A DNA stretch of 64,000 bases, from assembly GCF_001653975.1 (NCBI RefSeq), contig NZ_CP014639.1, positions 310,001 through 374,000 on the forward strand, read 5' to 3'. The number at the start of each line of letters is the position of its first letter. Position 1 is the stretch's first letter. Below, in pieces: positions 17,165 to 27,017 of the stretch. The notes below the pieces were generated by a model. It was not told the DNA's origin and ran no database searches. It saw only the letters and a list, made by a program, of their open reading frames with translations. Position numbers and translations under genes: made by a program. This DNA is from Candidatus Chlamydia sanziniae. GTDB lineage: Bacteria; Chlamydiota; Chlamydiia; Chlamydiales; Chlamydiaceae.

Positions 17165-18136
17165 ATGGCTAGTGTTCCTATTTTACAGGTAAAAGACTTA
17201 TCAATAACGTTAGAAAAAAAACGCCAACGCTATACTATCGTTGACGCTCTATCTTTCGAGCTTTATAAAGGTCAAACGCTTGCTATTATTGGCGAATCAG
17301 GTTCTGGGAAATCTGTAACAGCACTCTCTTTACTTAAGCTATTGCCCTCTCCTCCTTTTTCAGTCACAGGACAGGTAAGTTTTCAAGAATGTAATTTACT
17401 CACAGCCCCGCGAGTTTTCCTTCAAAAAGTCGTAGGGACAAAAATCAGCATGATTTTTCAAAACCCTCAATCGTCACTCAACCCTGTATTCACGATTGAA
17501 CAACAATTTCAAGAAGTCATCCGCACACATCTTTTGCTGTCACCACGAGAAAGTCGTGTAAAAATCATCCAATCTCTTAAAGAAACAGGCTTTCACCATC
17601 CCGAATCCTGTCTCTGTTTGTATCCTCATCAGCTTTCAGGAGGTATGTTACAGCGTATTTGCATTGCCATGGCTTTGTTGTGTTCTCCTCAGATCCTCAT
17701 CGCTGACGAGCCTACAACAGCTTTGGATGTTTCTGTACAATATCAAATTCTTCAACTGTTAAAAACCCTCCAAGAAAAAACCGGAATGAGTCTTTTAATT
17801 ATCACTCACAATATGGGTGTGGTTGCTGAAACCGCTGATGAAGTCCTAGTACTCTACGCCGGACATATGGCAGAACAAGCCCCTGTTATGCAAATCTTTC
17901 ACAACCCCTCACATCCCTATACGCGTGACCTCTTAGCTTCCCGACCTTCTTTACAAACCTCACAACACTCTTTTCCAACCATCCCTGGACAACCTCCTCA
18001 TTACGCAGCCTTCCCCTCAGGATGTTGTTATCATCCACGATGTTCAAAATCTTTAAAAAAATGTTCTATACACTCACCTAATACCCATGATTTACGTGAT
18101 GACCATAAAGTGAGGTGCTGGCTTTATGACCGCTAA
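17165..18136 (+). CDS. dppD: Oligo/dipeptide ABC transporter ATPase (DppD/OppD)
   Basis: 323 residues. Walker A GESGSGKS, Q-loop FQNPQSSLNP, signature LSGGMLQR, Walker B ILIADEPTTALD and a switch histidine in IITHN. The C-terminal oligopeptide-transporter extension has the cysteine cluster seen in OppD/DppD (SGCCYHPRCS). It energises peptide uptake, a main nitrogen source for chlamydiae. It overlaps dppF by 11 bases; the permease and binding-protein genes are not in the window. Confidence 0.94.
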   Translation: MASVPILQVKDLSITLEKKRQRYTIVDALSFELYKGQTLAIIGESGSGKSVTALSLLKLLPSPPFSVTGQVSFQECNLLTAPRVFLQKVVGTKISMIFQNPQSSLNPVFTIEQQFQEVIRTHLLLSPRESRVKIIQSLKETGFHHPESCLCLYPHQLSGGMLQRICIAMALLCSPQILIADEPTTALDVSVQYQILQLLKTLQEKTGMSLLIITHNMGVVAETADEVLVLYAGHMAEQAPVMQIFHNPSHPYTRDLLASRPSLQTSQHSFPTIPGQPPHYAAFPSGCCYHPRCSKSLKKCSIHSPNTHDLRDDHKVRCWLYDR

Positions 18137-19106
18137 CTTTTCCTTATCTCCTCTCATTGCTGCATCTTCTTTAACAAAACATTATTATAAACGCTTACAC
18201 TGGTTCCAAAAAAAAGCAATTGTTAATCGTGCCGTTGATGATATTTCCTTCACACTTTATCCCAAAAACGCAGTGGGACTTATTGGAGAATCAGGGTCGG
18301 GGAAAAGTACGTTAGCTCTCTGTCTTGCAGGACTTTTACCGTTAACCTCAGGATTTTTATCTTTTAATGGTCTTCCTATTAAATTAAATTCTAGGGGTGG
18401 ACGTCAACAATTGCGTTCTCAGGTACGGCTAGTCTTTCAAAACCCTCAGGCGTCATTAAATCCTAGAAAAACGATTTTTGACAGTCTCAGCCACTCCCTG
18501 CTTTATCACAAACTCATTCCCAAAGAAAATTTATTGACAACAGTGACAGAATCCTTAGAGTTCGTAGGTCTTTCTGCAGATTATTTCTATCGTTATCCGC
18601 ATCAGTTATCTGGAGGGCAACAACAACGCGTCTCTATAGCACGCGCTCTACTTGGAGCTCCGAACCTCATCATTTGCGATGAAATTGTTTCCGCTTTAGA
18701 TTTATCGATACAAGCACAGATTTTAAATATGCTTCAAGAGCTTCAGCGACAACTAAATCTGAGCTATCTCTTTATTTCTCATGACCTTGCAGTAGTGCGT
18801 TCTTTTTGTTCAGAAGTTTTAATTATGTATAGGGGGCAAATCGTTGAAGCAGGACCTACAGAGCAAATCTTCGCTTCTCCACAGCATCCCTATACTCAGA
18901 TGCTATTAAGCTCTCAACTTCCTGATTCCCCAGACCAAAGAAAAAAAAATTCTATTTTACAAAAATATCAAACAGTACCCCTTGAAACTCCTCAAACTTC
19001 TGGTTGTGTGTTTTATAGTCGCTGTCCTTATCGACAATCTTTATGTAAGGACGGTCCTATACCAAGCAAGAGAAAATGGAGTCACACTTCCCGGTGTATT
19101 CAATAA
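18126..19106 (+). CDS. dppF: Oligo/dipeptide ABC transporter ATPase (DppF/OppF)
   Basis: 326 residues. Walker A GESGSGKST, Q-loop FQNPQASLNP, signature LSGGQQQR, Walker B LIICDEIVSALD, where the usual DEP is DEI, and H-loop FISHD. The C-terminal extension ends with a cysteine-rich SGCVFYSRCPYRQSLC. It forms the heterodimeric ATPase with DppD. Downstream it is convergent with parB, 79 bases away. Confidence 0.94.
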   Translation: MTANFSLSPLIAASSLTKHYYKRLHWFQKKAIVNRAVDDISFTLYPKNAVGLIGESGSGKSTLALCLAGLLPLTSGFLSFNGLPIKLNSRGGRQQLRSQVRLVFQNPQASLNPRKTIFDSLSHSLLYHKLIPKENLLTTVTESLEFVGLSADYFYRYPHQLSGGQQQRVSIARALLGAPNLIICDEIVSALDLSIQAQILNMLQELQRQLNLSYLFISHDLAVVRSFCSEVLIMYRGQIVEAGPTEQIFASPQHPYTQMLLSSQLPDSPDQRKKNSILQKYQTVPLETPQTSGCVFYSRCPYRQSLCKDGPIPSKRKWSHTSRCIQ

Positions 19107-19185
19107 TAGCTCTCTACATGGCAGCGGAACACATCCTAACAATTTTGAAACTAGCGAAGAACACCTAAACAAACGCGTACTTTGA

Positions 19186-20055
19186 CTAAGTCTTTTCCAT
19201 AAGGTAATTTTCTAGTTTTTGTAGCTCTTCAGGATTTTTCAAATGAAAAGACACCTTAGTCTGTAGGCCGCAAGCTTTTACTCGTACTTTACACTCATAA
19301 CGATCACTTAGACGTTGCTGCAATTCCTGGCATTTTTCTAAAGAGCAGGCGGGCAACACATGAGCAATCTTTTCGCACATTACAGGACGGTCCTGGACTA
19401 ACAGTTTTCTAGCAAAAACCTCAGTCTCACGTACGGCTAAATGTTGACTTACAATGACCTCATTGAGTTGCTCTCTTAATTCAGGATCTTCAAGCATGAG
19501 AATTACCTTAGCATGACCTAAAGTAATCTTTCCTAGACAAATACTTTCCTGTATTGTTGTTGATAGAGTAAGAAGACGCAGATAATTCGCAACGGTGGAA
19601 CGTTTCTTCCCCACCTTATAAGCAACCTTGTCTTGTGTCAAACCAAAGACATGGATTAATTTTTTAAAAGCTTCTGCCATCTCTATAGGATTTAAATTTA
19701 CCCTCTGGATATTCTCAATGAGCGTAGCTTCAGCAGCTACATTATCCGTAATCACAGGCTTCAATACAACAGGAATCGTGGTATAACCAGCCAACAACAA
19801 GGCTCGCCAGCGACGCTCACCCGCAATGAGTTCATAGTATAATACTCTGTCTCCACTACGAATCTCACGAACCACAGGAGGGTGAATTAACCCTACCGAT
19901 TTTATAGATGCTATTAATTCGTATAGTTCTTCATCAGAAAATCTCTTTCGAGGTTGAAAGGGACTTACCCGAATATCACCAATGGGCACTTCTACAATTG
20001 TATCCTTTGTATCCTTGCTGACGTCGTCAGTCACAGTAGCTCCTATATTTTCCAC
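19186..20055 (-). CDS. parB: Chromosome partitioning protein ParB
   Basis: 289 residues. The N-terminal ParB domain has VSPFQPRKRF and GERRWRALLLAGY, the CTP/DNA-binding core; a helix-turn-helix follows (KVAYKVGKKRSTVANYLRLL), then a C-terminal dimerisation region. It binds parS sites near the origin and loads condensin. No parA is adjacent and I saw no parS-like 16-base palindrome nearby, so it acts in trans. Divergent from the next gene, with 226 bases between. Confidence 0.94.
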   Translation of the reverse strand: MENIGATVTDDVSKDTKDTIVEVPIGDIRVSPFQPRKRFSDEELYELIASIKSVGLIHPPVVREIRSGDRVLYYELIAGERRWRALLLAGYTTIPVVLKPVITDNVAAEATLIENIQRVNLNPIEMAEAFKKLIHVFGLTQDKVAYKVGKKRSTVANYLRLLTLSTTIQESICLGKITLGHAKVILMLEDPELREQLNEVIVSQHLAVRETEVFARKLLVQDRPVMCEKIAHVLPACSLEKCQELQQRLSDRYECKVRVKACGLQTKVSFHLKNPEELQKLENYLMEKT

Positions 20056-20281
20056 GTTCTACTATCTAAGTGGCCAAAACGGGACTCGTTTCAACACTTG
20101 GATTTATCTTGCAGTATCTTGTAGTAATAGTATTACAACAATTTTTCTATCAAAAGCTCTTGTAGAAGTGAAGTCCTTTTTTCAAAACTCTTCAAAGAGA
20201 AGAGCTCCCATCTTCAAGGGTTTACAAAAAAAAAAAACTCAGTACACTCGTAATATTTTCATTCTTCATAGTCATTCAATT

Positions 20282-20953
20282 ATGCAAAAACCTGTTTATC
20301 ACATGTGGAAAAAAATATGCTCTTTTCCTGTCGTTATCGTGATTTTTATCAGCCTTGCCTGTTGCTTATCCTTAAAAATCATCAATAATGCAAGAAAACA
20401 TGCCCGAGAAAAACGCGAAAATATCCTTCTGATGACAAAAACTGCAGAAATCGCCACCTTGCAAGGGACTCTCCCTCCAAAATCTGCATTACCAAATCTA
20501 GAACGTGCCTACCATCTGGGAGGTGCGGCACTCCAACCTTATGCGAACTTTCTCTCTACATGTTTTTATCTTCATAATGAGCCTCTACGTGGAGCATATT
20601 ACGCAGGTTTAGCTTACTACAATAGTTTGAATATTCAGCTTGGCAATCCAATTCAAGCACTGCTTCAAGAAATCCATGAAGCTCGAACCACACAACTCTA
20701 TGACCAAGCTTTGGACAAATCTTATTCTCTTCTACACATGGCAACTGCTTCTCCAGAATGTCCTACGCTACATTTTCTGACACTTCTACGCATTATAGAA
20801 CTTAAAGAATTGCTAAATCAAGATACGACCGAGAATTTTAAAGCATTACAAACCCTGCCCTTTTTTCATGAATTTGAGCAAATATACAAAGAGGGAGAAT
20901 GGACATTAAGCAAGCGTTTTGGCAAAAAGCGTACAACTACCTCTAACTCTTAA
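20282..20953 (+). CDS. Membrane-anchored hypothetical protein
   Basis: 223 residues. A short cytoplasmic start is followed by one transmembrane helix (about residues 14-34), a basic stretch (ARKHAREKREN), and a helical domain whose repeats of A-Y-x-x-x and L-L-x-x-A resemble tetratricopeptide helices. I chose the ATG at 20282; the frame is open 300 bases further into the parB region, but that part is not protein-like. It is the first of three genes between parB and sufS, which adjoin in C. trachomatis, so the block is specific to this lineage. Function unknown. Confidence 0.7.
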   Translation: MQKPVYHMWKKICSFPVVIVIFISLACCLSLKIINNARKHAREKRENILLMTKTAEIATLQGTLPPKSALPNLERAYHLGGAALQPYANFLSTCFYLHNEPLRGAYYAGLAYYNSLNIQLGNPIQALLQEIHEARTTQLYDQALDKSYSLLHMATASPECPTLHFLTLLRIIELKELLNQDTTENFKALQTLPFFHEFEQIYKEGEWTLSKRFGKKRTTTSNS

Positions 20954-20962
20954 GGACTCTTT

Positions 20963-21121
20963 ATGCAGCCTTCATTAGAAACTCAAGAACTGCCAGAGTT
21001 GTTTCTCGATCAAGAAAATCTTACAGAAACTCTAGCTCTTGCTTCTGGACTTTCTTCTCCAAAAATAATTACAGGAACAATAACTCTATACTCCCACGAG
21101 GATGCCATTCCGACTTCTTAA
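20963..21121 (+). CDS. Small acidic protein of 52 residues
   Basis: A short frame beginning MQPSLETQEL with AAGGA placed 6 bases before its ATG, a better ribosome site than many genes here. It lies 9 bases after the membrane protein gene and overlaps the start of the next gene by 20 bases, which suggests translational coupling. It is acidic and Leu/Thr-rich, with no known motif. Spacing and ribosome site support it as a real gene; no conservation can be checked here. Confidence 0.55.
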   Translation: MQPSLETQELPELFLDQENLTETLALASGLSSPKIITGTITLYSHEDAIPTS

Positions 21122-21890
21122 ATCCTTTATGTTTATCGTCTTAGCTTTTCGCCAGGTTTTTTTTTCCTCTATTCCCCTCCAATTAGATCGATTAAAAAGA
21201 TATCTACTCCTTCTTAAGCAAACCTTTCTCTTGATTCTTCCTGGGGATCCTATTGTAGGAACCTGTGTCATGCTCACCTTTGACTTTGCTTCTGTGGATT
21301 TTTATTCTCATATTTTTCCCTTCCTTCACGAACATGGCATTCCTGCCGTCGTCGGCATAGCATGGCGTTATGTACCACCCAATACGGCTTTAACACTCCC
21401 TTTAACTTATCGTTTAGCAACTTCTGAAGTATTAGCATTTCAAGATGAAATCTTTTCTAAGCATATGCCTTTCTGCTGCCAACAAGAACTTTCTCACATG
21501 ACAACTAGCCCTTATATCCAATTCGCATCTTCAGGGTTTGCTCTAAGAAATTTACAGAACTCTCCTCCCTACCTAATTACCGAAGTTTTCCTTTCTAAGC
21601 ACTACTTAGAAACAATGCTAGAGAAAAAACCTTTGGCTTTCGTCTTTCCTTTTGGGAAATCCGATCGGGCAAGCCAAGATTTCGTTGCCCAACACTATTC
21701 CTATTCCTTTGTTCTTGGAAACACGATAAATTTGAAAAGTAAAACACATAATATTTATCGTTTAGATATGCAGCCTTCGTATTATACTCTGCCGAATTCC
21801 TATAGTTCGCGGCACTTGAAAAATTGGCTTCTTATGAAATTCCGCCAATGGCGTGTGCGATCGCACCTAAAACTTCTCAAAGAAGATTAG
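21102..21890 (+). CDS. NodB-fold (polysaccharide deacetylase-like) protein, probably inactive
   Basis: 262 residues with a hydrophobic N-terminal stretch (about 8-24). The body resembles the polysaccharide deacetylase fold: VMLTFDF (57-62) aligns with the first motif TFDD, FVFPFG (180-185) with motif 3, and PAVVGIAW with the strand after the first helix. The metal ligands are missing: the second Asp of TFDD is Phe, and the H-x(3)-H of motif 2 (GSHTxxH) is replaced in FASSGFALRN (141-150). It may bind glycans without catalysis, or the fold call may be wrong. Overlaps the 52-residue gene. Confidence 0.6.
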   Translation: MPFRLLKSFMFIVLAFRQVFFSSIPLQLDRLKRYLLLLKQTFLLILPGDPIVGTCVMLTFDFASVDFYSHIFPFLHEHGIPAVVGIAWRYVPPNTALTLPLTYRLATSEVLAFQDEIFSKHMPFCCQQELSHMTTSPYIQFASSGFALRNLQNSPPYLITEVFLSKHYLETMLEKKPLAFVFPFGKSDRASQDFVAQHYSYSFVLGNTINLKSKTHNIYRLDMQPSYYTLPNSYSSRHLKNWLLMKFRQWRVRSHLKLLKED

Positions 21891-21911
21891 ATAAAAAATA
21901 AAAAGAGACAT

Positions 21912-23138
21912 CTATCTATGAATTTTCTTTACAGCATGACCTAAAGCAAAAACAAACTGGTTGATGTCACTTTCATCATTATATATTCCTACTGAAGCTC
22001 TAAGAACATGCCCGAGATTCAAACGATTCATCACAGGTTGAGCACATTGATGTCCTGTGCGTATGGCTATCCCCTGAAGGTCTAATAAAACTCCCAGATC
22101 TAATGGATGCGTGCCGTCAATCTTCATACTGATGAGAGCTCCGCGTGCTTCATTTAAAGCGGGTCCAAAAATGCATATACCAGGAATTGTTAAGAGCTGC
22201 TCATACATATAAGTCGTTAATATAGATTCTTGGTGATAGATAAACTCAGGAGTTAAAGCAGTGAGGTAATCTAAAGCAGCTCCCAACCCTAAAACACCAG
22301 CAATATGAGGAGTTCCTGCTTCAAACTTCATAGGTGGAGGCAAGTATTCAGAATTTGTGCCATTACAAACAGCAACCATATCTCCGCCACCTTCTATAGG
22401 AGGCATGTCTTCTAATAAATTTTTCTTACCATAGAGAACACCTACACCTGTAGGACCGTAGATTTTATGAGAAGAAAACACATAAAAATCTACATCCCAT
22501 GCGTGGACATCAAGGGGAAGGTGAGCCGCGCCCTGGGCACCATCCACAGCAATATAAGCTCCAAAAGAATGAACTAAAGCAGCAATCTCTCTTAAAGGCT
22601 GTATACAGCCCAAAACGTTACTTACATGCGGAATACTAACAAAATGCGCACCCTCTTTAAGAAGAGCTTCTAAATGATGAAGATCTATAAGGCCTGCATC
22701 ATCCACTGCTATTGTCTTTATCCGAGAACCACGGCGTTGGCAAGCAATTTCCCAAGATAAAATATTGGCATGATGTTCTGCCTCAGTAACCAATACGACA
22801 CCCCCTTCAGGGATCCATACATCATTAGCCGCAATGGCGAGTAAGTTTAATCCTGCTGTTGTCCCACGGGTAAATACGATTTCATCATCGTAAGCAGCAC
22901 CTATCCATTTCCGTATTTTACTACGAACACGCGTAAATTCTTCTGTAACGTTTCTTGAGGAACTGTAGACAGAGCGATTTATTGTCGCATAAGAAGTAGT
23001 ATAAAAATTTGTAATAGCGTCTACAACTTGTTGAGGTTTATGTGTTGTAGCTGCAGAATCTAAATAAATAAAAGATTCCTGTTCTTTTTCTTTAGCTGCA
23101 AAGATCGGAAAATCTTTTTTCAAACACTGCACTTCCAC
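21912..23138 (-). CDS. sufS: Cysteine desulfurase SufS
   Basis: 408 residues of the group II NifS family. The PLP lysine lies in [12 protein letters not shown] and the catalytic cysteine in [10 protein letters not shown]. It takes sulfur from cysteine, forming alanine and a persulfide for Fe-S cluster assembly. It is the last gene of sufB-sufC-sufD-sufS; the gap from sufD is 24 bases. No SufE or SufU partner is in the operon, so the sulfur acceptor must be elsewhere or absent. Confidence 0.96.
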   Translation of the reverse strand: MEVQCLKKDFPIFAAKEKEQESFIYLDSAATTHKPQQVVDAITNFYTTSYATINRSVYSSSRNVTEEFTRVRSKIRKWIGAAYDDEIVFTRGTTAGLNLLAIAANDVWIPEGGVVLVTEAEHHANILSWEIACQRRGSRIKTIAVDDAGLIDLHHLEALLKEGAHFVSIPHVSNVLGCIQPLREIAALVHSFGAYIAVDGAQGAAHLPLDVHAWDVDFYVFSSHKIYGPTGVGVLYGKKNLLEDMPPIEGGGDMVAVCNGTNSEYLPPPMKFEAGTPHIAGVLGLGAALDYLTALTPEFIYHQESILTTYMYEQLLTIPGICIFGPALNEARGALISMKIDGTHPLDLGVLLDLQGIAIRTGHQCAQPVMNRLNLGHVLRASVGIYNDESDINQFVFALGHAVKKIHR

Positions 23139-23162
23139 CCTAGACTCCTGTACTAAATCATC

Positions 23163-24404
23163 TCATGTATTTTGGCGCGCTAAATCAAAGAAAGTACCGT
23201 ACGATAATCCTTGAGCAAGAAAACCTTCTACTAACTTTCCCTGTGCCTCCACTTCAGTCATGCCTCGCGAACGCATATAAAATATTTGCTTTGGATCTAA
23301 AGGTCCTATAGTAGCACCGTGAGATGCCTTAACGTTATCCGCTAGGATTTCCAAACGAGGATATGTAGATACTTGCGCGGAAGAATTCAATAAAAGTGTG
23401 CTATGTTTTTGATAAGCATCTGAAAGCTCTCCACAAGGAGAAATGTAAATGCCCCCCTCAAACAAGAAATGTCCAGAATATAAAATGGATTTAATATCTT
23501 GACGTGATGTTGTTTGTTCCGCGTCATGACGCATTAAATTTTTTACCCAAGTCTTCTTAGGAGATTGAATGGCAACTAAAATTTCCGCATACGCACCCTG
23601 ATCTACCATATAACATGTGTTGTCAAAAAAACCATAACCGTGTGGAGCATCTAAAAAATTTTGAATGATCTTACACTTCCCTTCTTGTTTTACAGTAGCA
23701 ATATGCGACCAACTTAAGGTCTCTTTAGCAAGATACCGCGGAGCCATCCACAGGGAAAGCTCAGCATCCTCAGCAACAAACAGTTCCGTAGCACCATTAA
23801 TAATTGCGTGACTTATGGAGACTCCATTTTCTAACTGTGTATGATGAGAAACTTGCACCTCAGCAGAAGCTCCCTGGGCCAAAATAATGACAATTCTAGG
23901 AGAGAAAATAACTCGAGGCTCAGAAACCACAGGAAAAGTAATATGACGCACAAAGATAGGTTCAGTCACCTCAACATTTTCAGGGACATAAATGACCACT
24001 CCCTGATCATCAGAGCAGACAGCATTCAAAAAAGCTAAAGGATGTGCATCGACGTCAAGATGATGCATAAAGGTAGAAAAGGAAACACTCGCCTCATGAA
24101 TAGGATAGATAAAAACCCCTTCAGGCAACTGAGAGAGTGATGGTTCATATTTTCCATTAATTAAAATACACTCAAAAGCTAGAGAATGATTATGGGATAA
24201 CCAATGTTGTTTTATAAGTTCTGAACCTCCAGTAGTCAGGCTATAACGGTCAGGATGATCTGAAAGTTCTTGAATCCAAGAAAACGCAACAAAGATATCT
24301 TTAAATGGTTCTTGGTTCCCATGAGTATTATAACAGAGTGTTGCTGCTTTATGCTGTACCGATCCAGAAGCAATAGAAGCGAAATTTTCTATAGAAGCTA
24401 TCAT
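23163..24404 (-). CDS. sufD: Fe-S cluster assembly scaffold SufD
   Basis: 413 residues of the SufB/SufD beta-helix family. The C-terminal core contains VKASHGATIGPLDPKQIFYMRSRG, given here in parts: KASHGATIG and QIFYMRSRGM, the most conserved SufD/SufB pattern, with the conserved histidine. It pairs with SufB and SufC in the scaffold that builds clusters. It lies 6 bases after sufC. The N-terminal region is divergent, as usual for SufD. Confidence 0.93.
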   Translation of the reverse strand: MIASIENFASIASGSVQHKAATLCYNTHGNQEPFKDIFVAFSWIQELSDHPDRYSLTTGGSELIKQHWLSHNHSLAFECILINGKYEPSLSQLPEGVFIYPIHEASVSFSTFMHHLDVDAHPLAFLNAVCSDDQGVVIYVPENVEVTEPIFVRHITFPVVSEPRVIFSPRIVIILAQGASAEVQVSHHTQLENGVSISHAIINGATELFVAEDAELSLWMAPRYLAKETLSWSHIATVKQEGKCKIIQNFLDAPHGYGFFDNTCYMVDQGAYAEILVAIQSPKKTWVKNLMRHDAEQTTSRQDIKSILYSGHFLFEGGIYISPCGELSDAYQKHSTLLLNSSAQVSTYPRLEILADNVKASHGATIGPLDPKQIFYMRSRGMTEVEAQGKLVEGFLAQGLSYGTFFDLARQNT

Positions 24405-24410
24405 ATTACT

Positions 24411-25178
24411 TTATCTCCATATCCTACACCCTAAAACCTCTTGATAGCTTCTTTCTTCTAATTGATGCATCAATGAGACATCATCTGAAAGAACAATACT
24501 TCCATCTAAAAGAACATGGACAACATCAGGCTGAATCAGACTTCCTAATTTAGGATTGTGAGTAACAATGCACATAGAACTTGTAGAATGCAATTCACGA
24601 TATTTTGCTAAAATTTTGCACATAAAGCGTAAGGCATCCACATCTAAACCAGAATCAGGTTCATCTAAGAACACCATTTTAGGTTCTAGGGTAAGCATCT
24701 GCCAAATTTCGTTTTTCTTTTTTTCTCCTCCAGAAAAACCTTCGTTTACATTTCTATCTAAAAAAAGATCTACGTCTTTAAATTCATATGTTTCTAGCAT
24801 TGTGGAAAGAAGTGTATCAAATTCATTAATGGAAATATTTTCTTCCTGGTTAGCACGTCGACAAGCATTATAAGTATCACACAAAAATAATTTATTGTTC
24901 ACTCCAGGAATCTCAGGTGGAAGTTGAAACCCAATAAATAATCCTGCGCGTGCTCTTTCCTCTGGCAACATGACAAGGACATCCTGCTCCTCTAACATAA
25001 CGCGACCTGAATATATAGTCACGCTTTCATCTCCGGATAAAACTTTAGCAAGAGTAGATTTTCCGGCTCCATTGGGTCCCATAATAACATGCAATTCTCC
25101 AGGCTGAATATGCACATCCAAACCATCTAAAATTTTTACATCACCACAGCTTACATGTAAGTTTTCTATTCTTAACAT
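24411..25178 (-). CDS. sufC: Fe-S assembly ATPase SufC
   Basis: 255 residues. Walker A GPNGAGKST, the SufC-type signature FSGGEKKKNEI and Walker B MVFLDEPDSGLD are present, with an H-loop in CIVTHN. SufC is an ABC-type ATPase that drives conformational change in the SufBCD complex, not a transporter. It lies 5 bases after sufB. Of ordinary length for the family. Confidence 0.97.
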   Translation of the reverse strand: MLRIENLHVSCGDVKILDGLDVHIQPGELHVIMGPNGAGKSTLAKVLSGDESVTIYSGRVMLEEQDVLVMLPEERARAGLFIGFQLPPEIPGVNNKLFLCDTYNACRRANQEENISINEFDTLLSTMLETYEFKDVDLFLDRNVNEGFSGGEKKKNEIWQMLTLEPKMVFLDEPDSGLDVDALRFMCKILAKYRELHSTSSMCIVTHNPKLGSLIQPDVVHVLLDGSIVLSDDVSLMHQLEERSYQEVLGCRIWR

Positions 25179-25183
25179 TACAA

Positions 25184-26638
25184 TTATCCCACGCTATTTT
25201 CTAATTTAATAAACAATAATTTCGATGCTTCCTGAGCAAATTCTAAAGGCAACTGTTCTATAATTTCCCGACAAAAACCATGAACAACCAAACTTACAGC
25301 CTCTTCAGAACTCAATCCACGACTACGCAAATATAGTAGCTGATCTTCACGTAATTTTGAAGTCGTTGCTTCATGTTCCACTGAAGATAAAGCATTTTTT
25401 ACAAGAATTTTCGGATCTGTATACGCTTCGCAAGCGTTCCCAATCAGCATAGAATCACATTGAGTATGATTCGCACTATGAACAGCATTCTCTCCCAGAG
25501 AAACCAAACTTCTGAAGGTATTCTGAGACTCGTCACAAGAAATTCCTTTCGATGCTATTGTTGACGAAGTCCCTCTCCCTACATGAATCATCTTTGTCCC
25601 TGTGTCCGCCTGCATTTTACCATTCGTTAATGCTATAGAGTAAAACTCTCCAATACTTTCCTCACCTTTCAAGATACAACTTGGATATTTCCAGGTAATC
25701 GCGGAGCCAACTTCAACCTGTGACCACGCTATTTTCGCTCGATATCCCGCACACAAACCGCGCTTAGTTACAAAATTATACACTCCACCTTTTCCTGTTT
25801 TCCTATCTCCTGCATACCAATTCTGCACTGTAGAATACCGTATCACAGAACGATTGTGAGCCACCAGCTCTACAACAGCAGCGTGTAACTGATTTGAAGA
25901 AAAGGCGGGAGCAGTACACCCCTCAAGATAACTTACGTACCCATCATCCTCAACAACAATCAAAGTACGCTCAAACTGCCCAGCTTCCTTATTATTAATT
26001 CTAAAATAGGTAGAAATGTCCATAGGGCACTGAACACCTTTGGGGACATAAACAAAGGAACCGTCACTAAAAACCGCAGCATTCAAAGCTGCAAAAAAAT
26101 TATCTCGATAAGAAACTACAGAACCTAAATATTTCTTTACTAAATCTGGATGCAACTGAACTGCTTCTTTAAAAGAACAAAAAATCACACCAGCTTTATC
26201 CAATGTCTCTTTAAAAGTTATGCCTACCGATGTCGAATCAAACACCAAATCCATAGCGACATTGTCTACATTCAGTAGCCGCTTTTGCTCATCTAAAGGC
26301 AGTCCCAACTTTTTGAAAGTAGCCAGAATCTCTGGATCCGCCTCTTCCAAACGTCCCAAAGATTTTTTTTGCTTGGGAGATGAAAAATAAACAATATCGT
26401 CATAATTCACTGGATTATAATGTAGACGCGCCCAGGTAGGCTCTTGCAACTTTTTCCAATATTGATACGCTTTTAAACGAAAATCTAGAATAAATTGGGG
26501 TTCATTGCGCAAACAGACAATCTGCTTAATAGTTTCTTCACTGAGGCCCTTACTCAAACTCTTAGACTCTATAGGAGTGACAAAACCGTACGGATATTCT
26601 TGTCTTTCCTCTAAAAATACTTCTATTGATTGGCTCAT
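25184..26638 (-). CDS. sufB: Fe-S cluster assembly scaffold SufB
   Basis: 484 residues. Conserved blocks include [47 protein letters not shown] and the C-terminal LYLRSRGL. SufB receives sulfur from SufS and forms the nascent cluster with SufD and SufC. It is the first gene of the operon. A 379-base gap upstream holds the promoter and two hairpins that probably end the preceding TPR gene. Confidence 0.97.
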   Translation of the reverse strand: MSQSIEVFLEERQEYPYGFVTPIESKSLSKGLSEETIKQIVCLRNEPQFILDFRLKAYQYWKKLQEPTWARLHYNPVNYDDIVYFSSPKQKKSLGRLEEADPEILATFKKLGLPLDEQKRLLNVDNVAMDLVFDSTSVGITFKETLDKAGVIFCSFKEAVQLHPDLVKKYLGSVVSYRDNFFAALNAAVFSDGSFVYVPKGVQCPMDISTYFRINNKEAGQFERTLIVVEDDGYVSYLEGCTAPAFSSNQLHAAVVELVAHNRSVIRYSTVQNWYAGDRKTGKGGVYNFVTKRGLCAGYRAKIAWSQVEVGSAITWKYPSCILKGEESIGEFYSIALTNGKMQADTGTKMIHVGRGTSSTIASKGISCDESQNTFRSLVSLGENAVHSANHTQCDSMLIGNACEAYTDPKILVKNALSSVEHEATTSKLREDQLLYLRSRGLSSEEAVSLVVHGFCREIIEQLPLEFAQEASKLLFIKLENSVG

Positions 26639-27017
26639 AAAGCTACTTGTCGGTGTAAAACAACTATGTTTACTATCTTAAGTTACACAAAAGCAAAGCT
26701 AAATTACCATACAAATCATTTTTTCTGAACAAGAAAGAAGGCTTGAAAGACGAACTTCTCCCTTTCAAGCCCGTTAGAAAAGAAAGAGAAGAACTCTCTT
26801 TCTTTTGGAGATCACACTATAAGCATTTAAACGTGATAAGACACTTAAACACGAAATGATTCTAAAATAACAATGATTTTTTGTCTGCTTATTTTATTCA
26901 GAAGAAATATTTTTTTCTCGTCCAAACCATTTGCTACGAAGCTTTTATTCTCTTTACTCCCACAACATCAACATCTTAAAATAGCCTATCTTTAGAAAAC
27001 GTGACCGTGATCCTTGC
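26639..27017. other. 379-bp gap between the TPR gene and sufB
   Basis: Both flanking genes are on the minus strand. The gap holds two strong inverted repeats (26740-26806) and otherwise A/T-rich DNA with no convincing gene. The minus-strand stretch close to sufB must hold the suf promoter; only a weak candidate (TTGTGT, 16 bases, CATAGT) is seen. I found no sequence I can call an iron-responsive operator. Confidence 0.5.
26740..26806 (-). terminator. Two successive hairpins, probable terminator of the TPR gene
   Basis: An 11-bp perfect inverted repeat (26778-26788 with 26796-26806, 7-base loop) and a 10-bp perfect one (26740-26749 with 26762-26771, 12-base loop). Read on the minus strand they are followed by a pyrimidine-rich CTTCTTTCTTG. 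They lie between the TPR gene and sufB, where a terminator is expected. A regulatory leader for suf is the alternative. Confidence 0.55.

Noticed and set aside
19982..20281. N-terminal extension of the membrane protein gene back into parB
   Set aside because: The added 100 residues overlap parB on the other strand and have no protein-like pattern; the ATG at 20282 gives a normal membrane anchor start.
19186..20281. parS site near parB
   Set aside because: No sequence resembling the conserved 16-base TGTTTCACGTGAAACA palindrome was seen in or around the gene.
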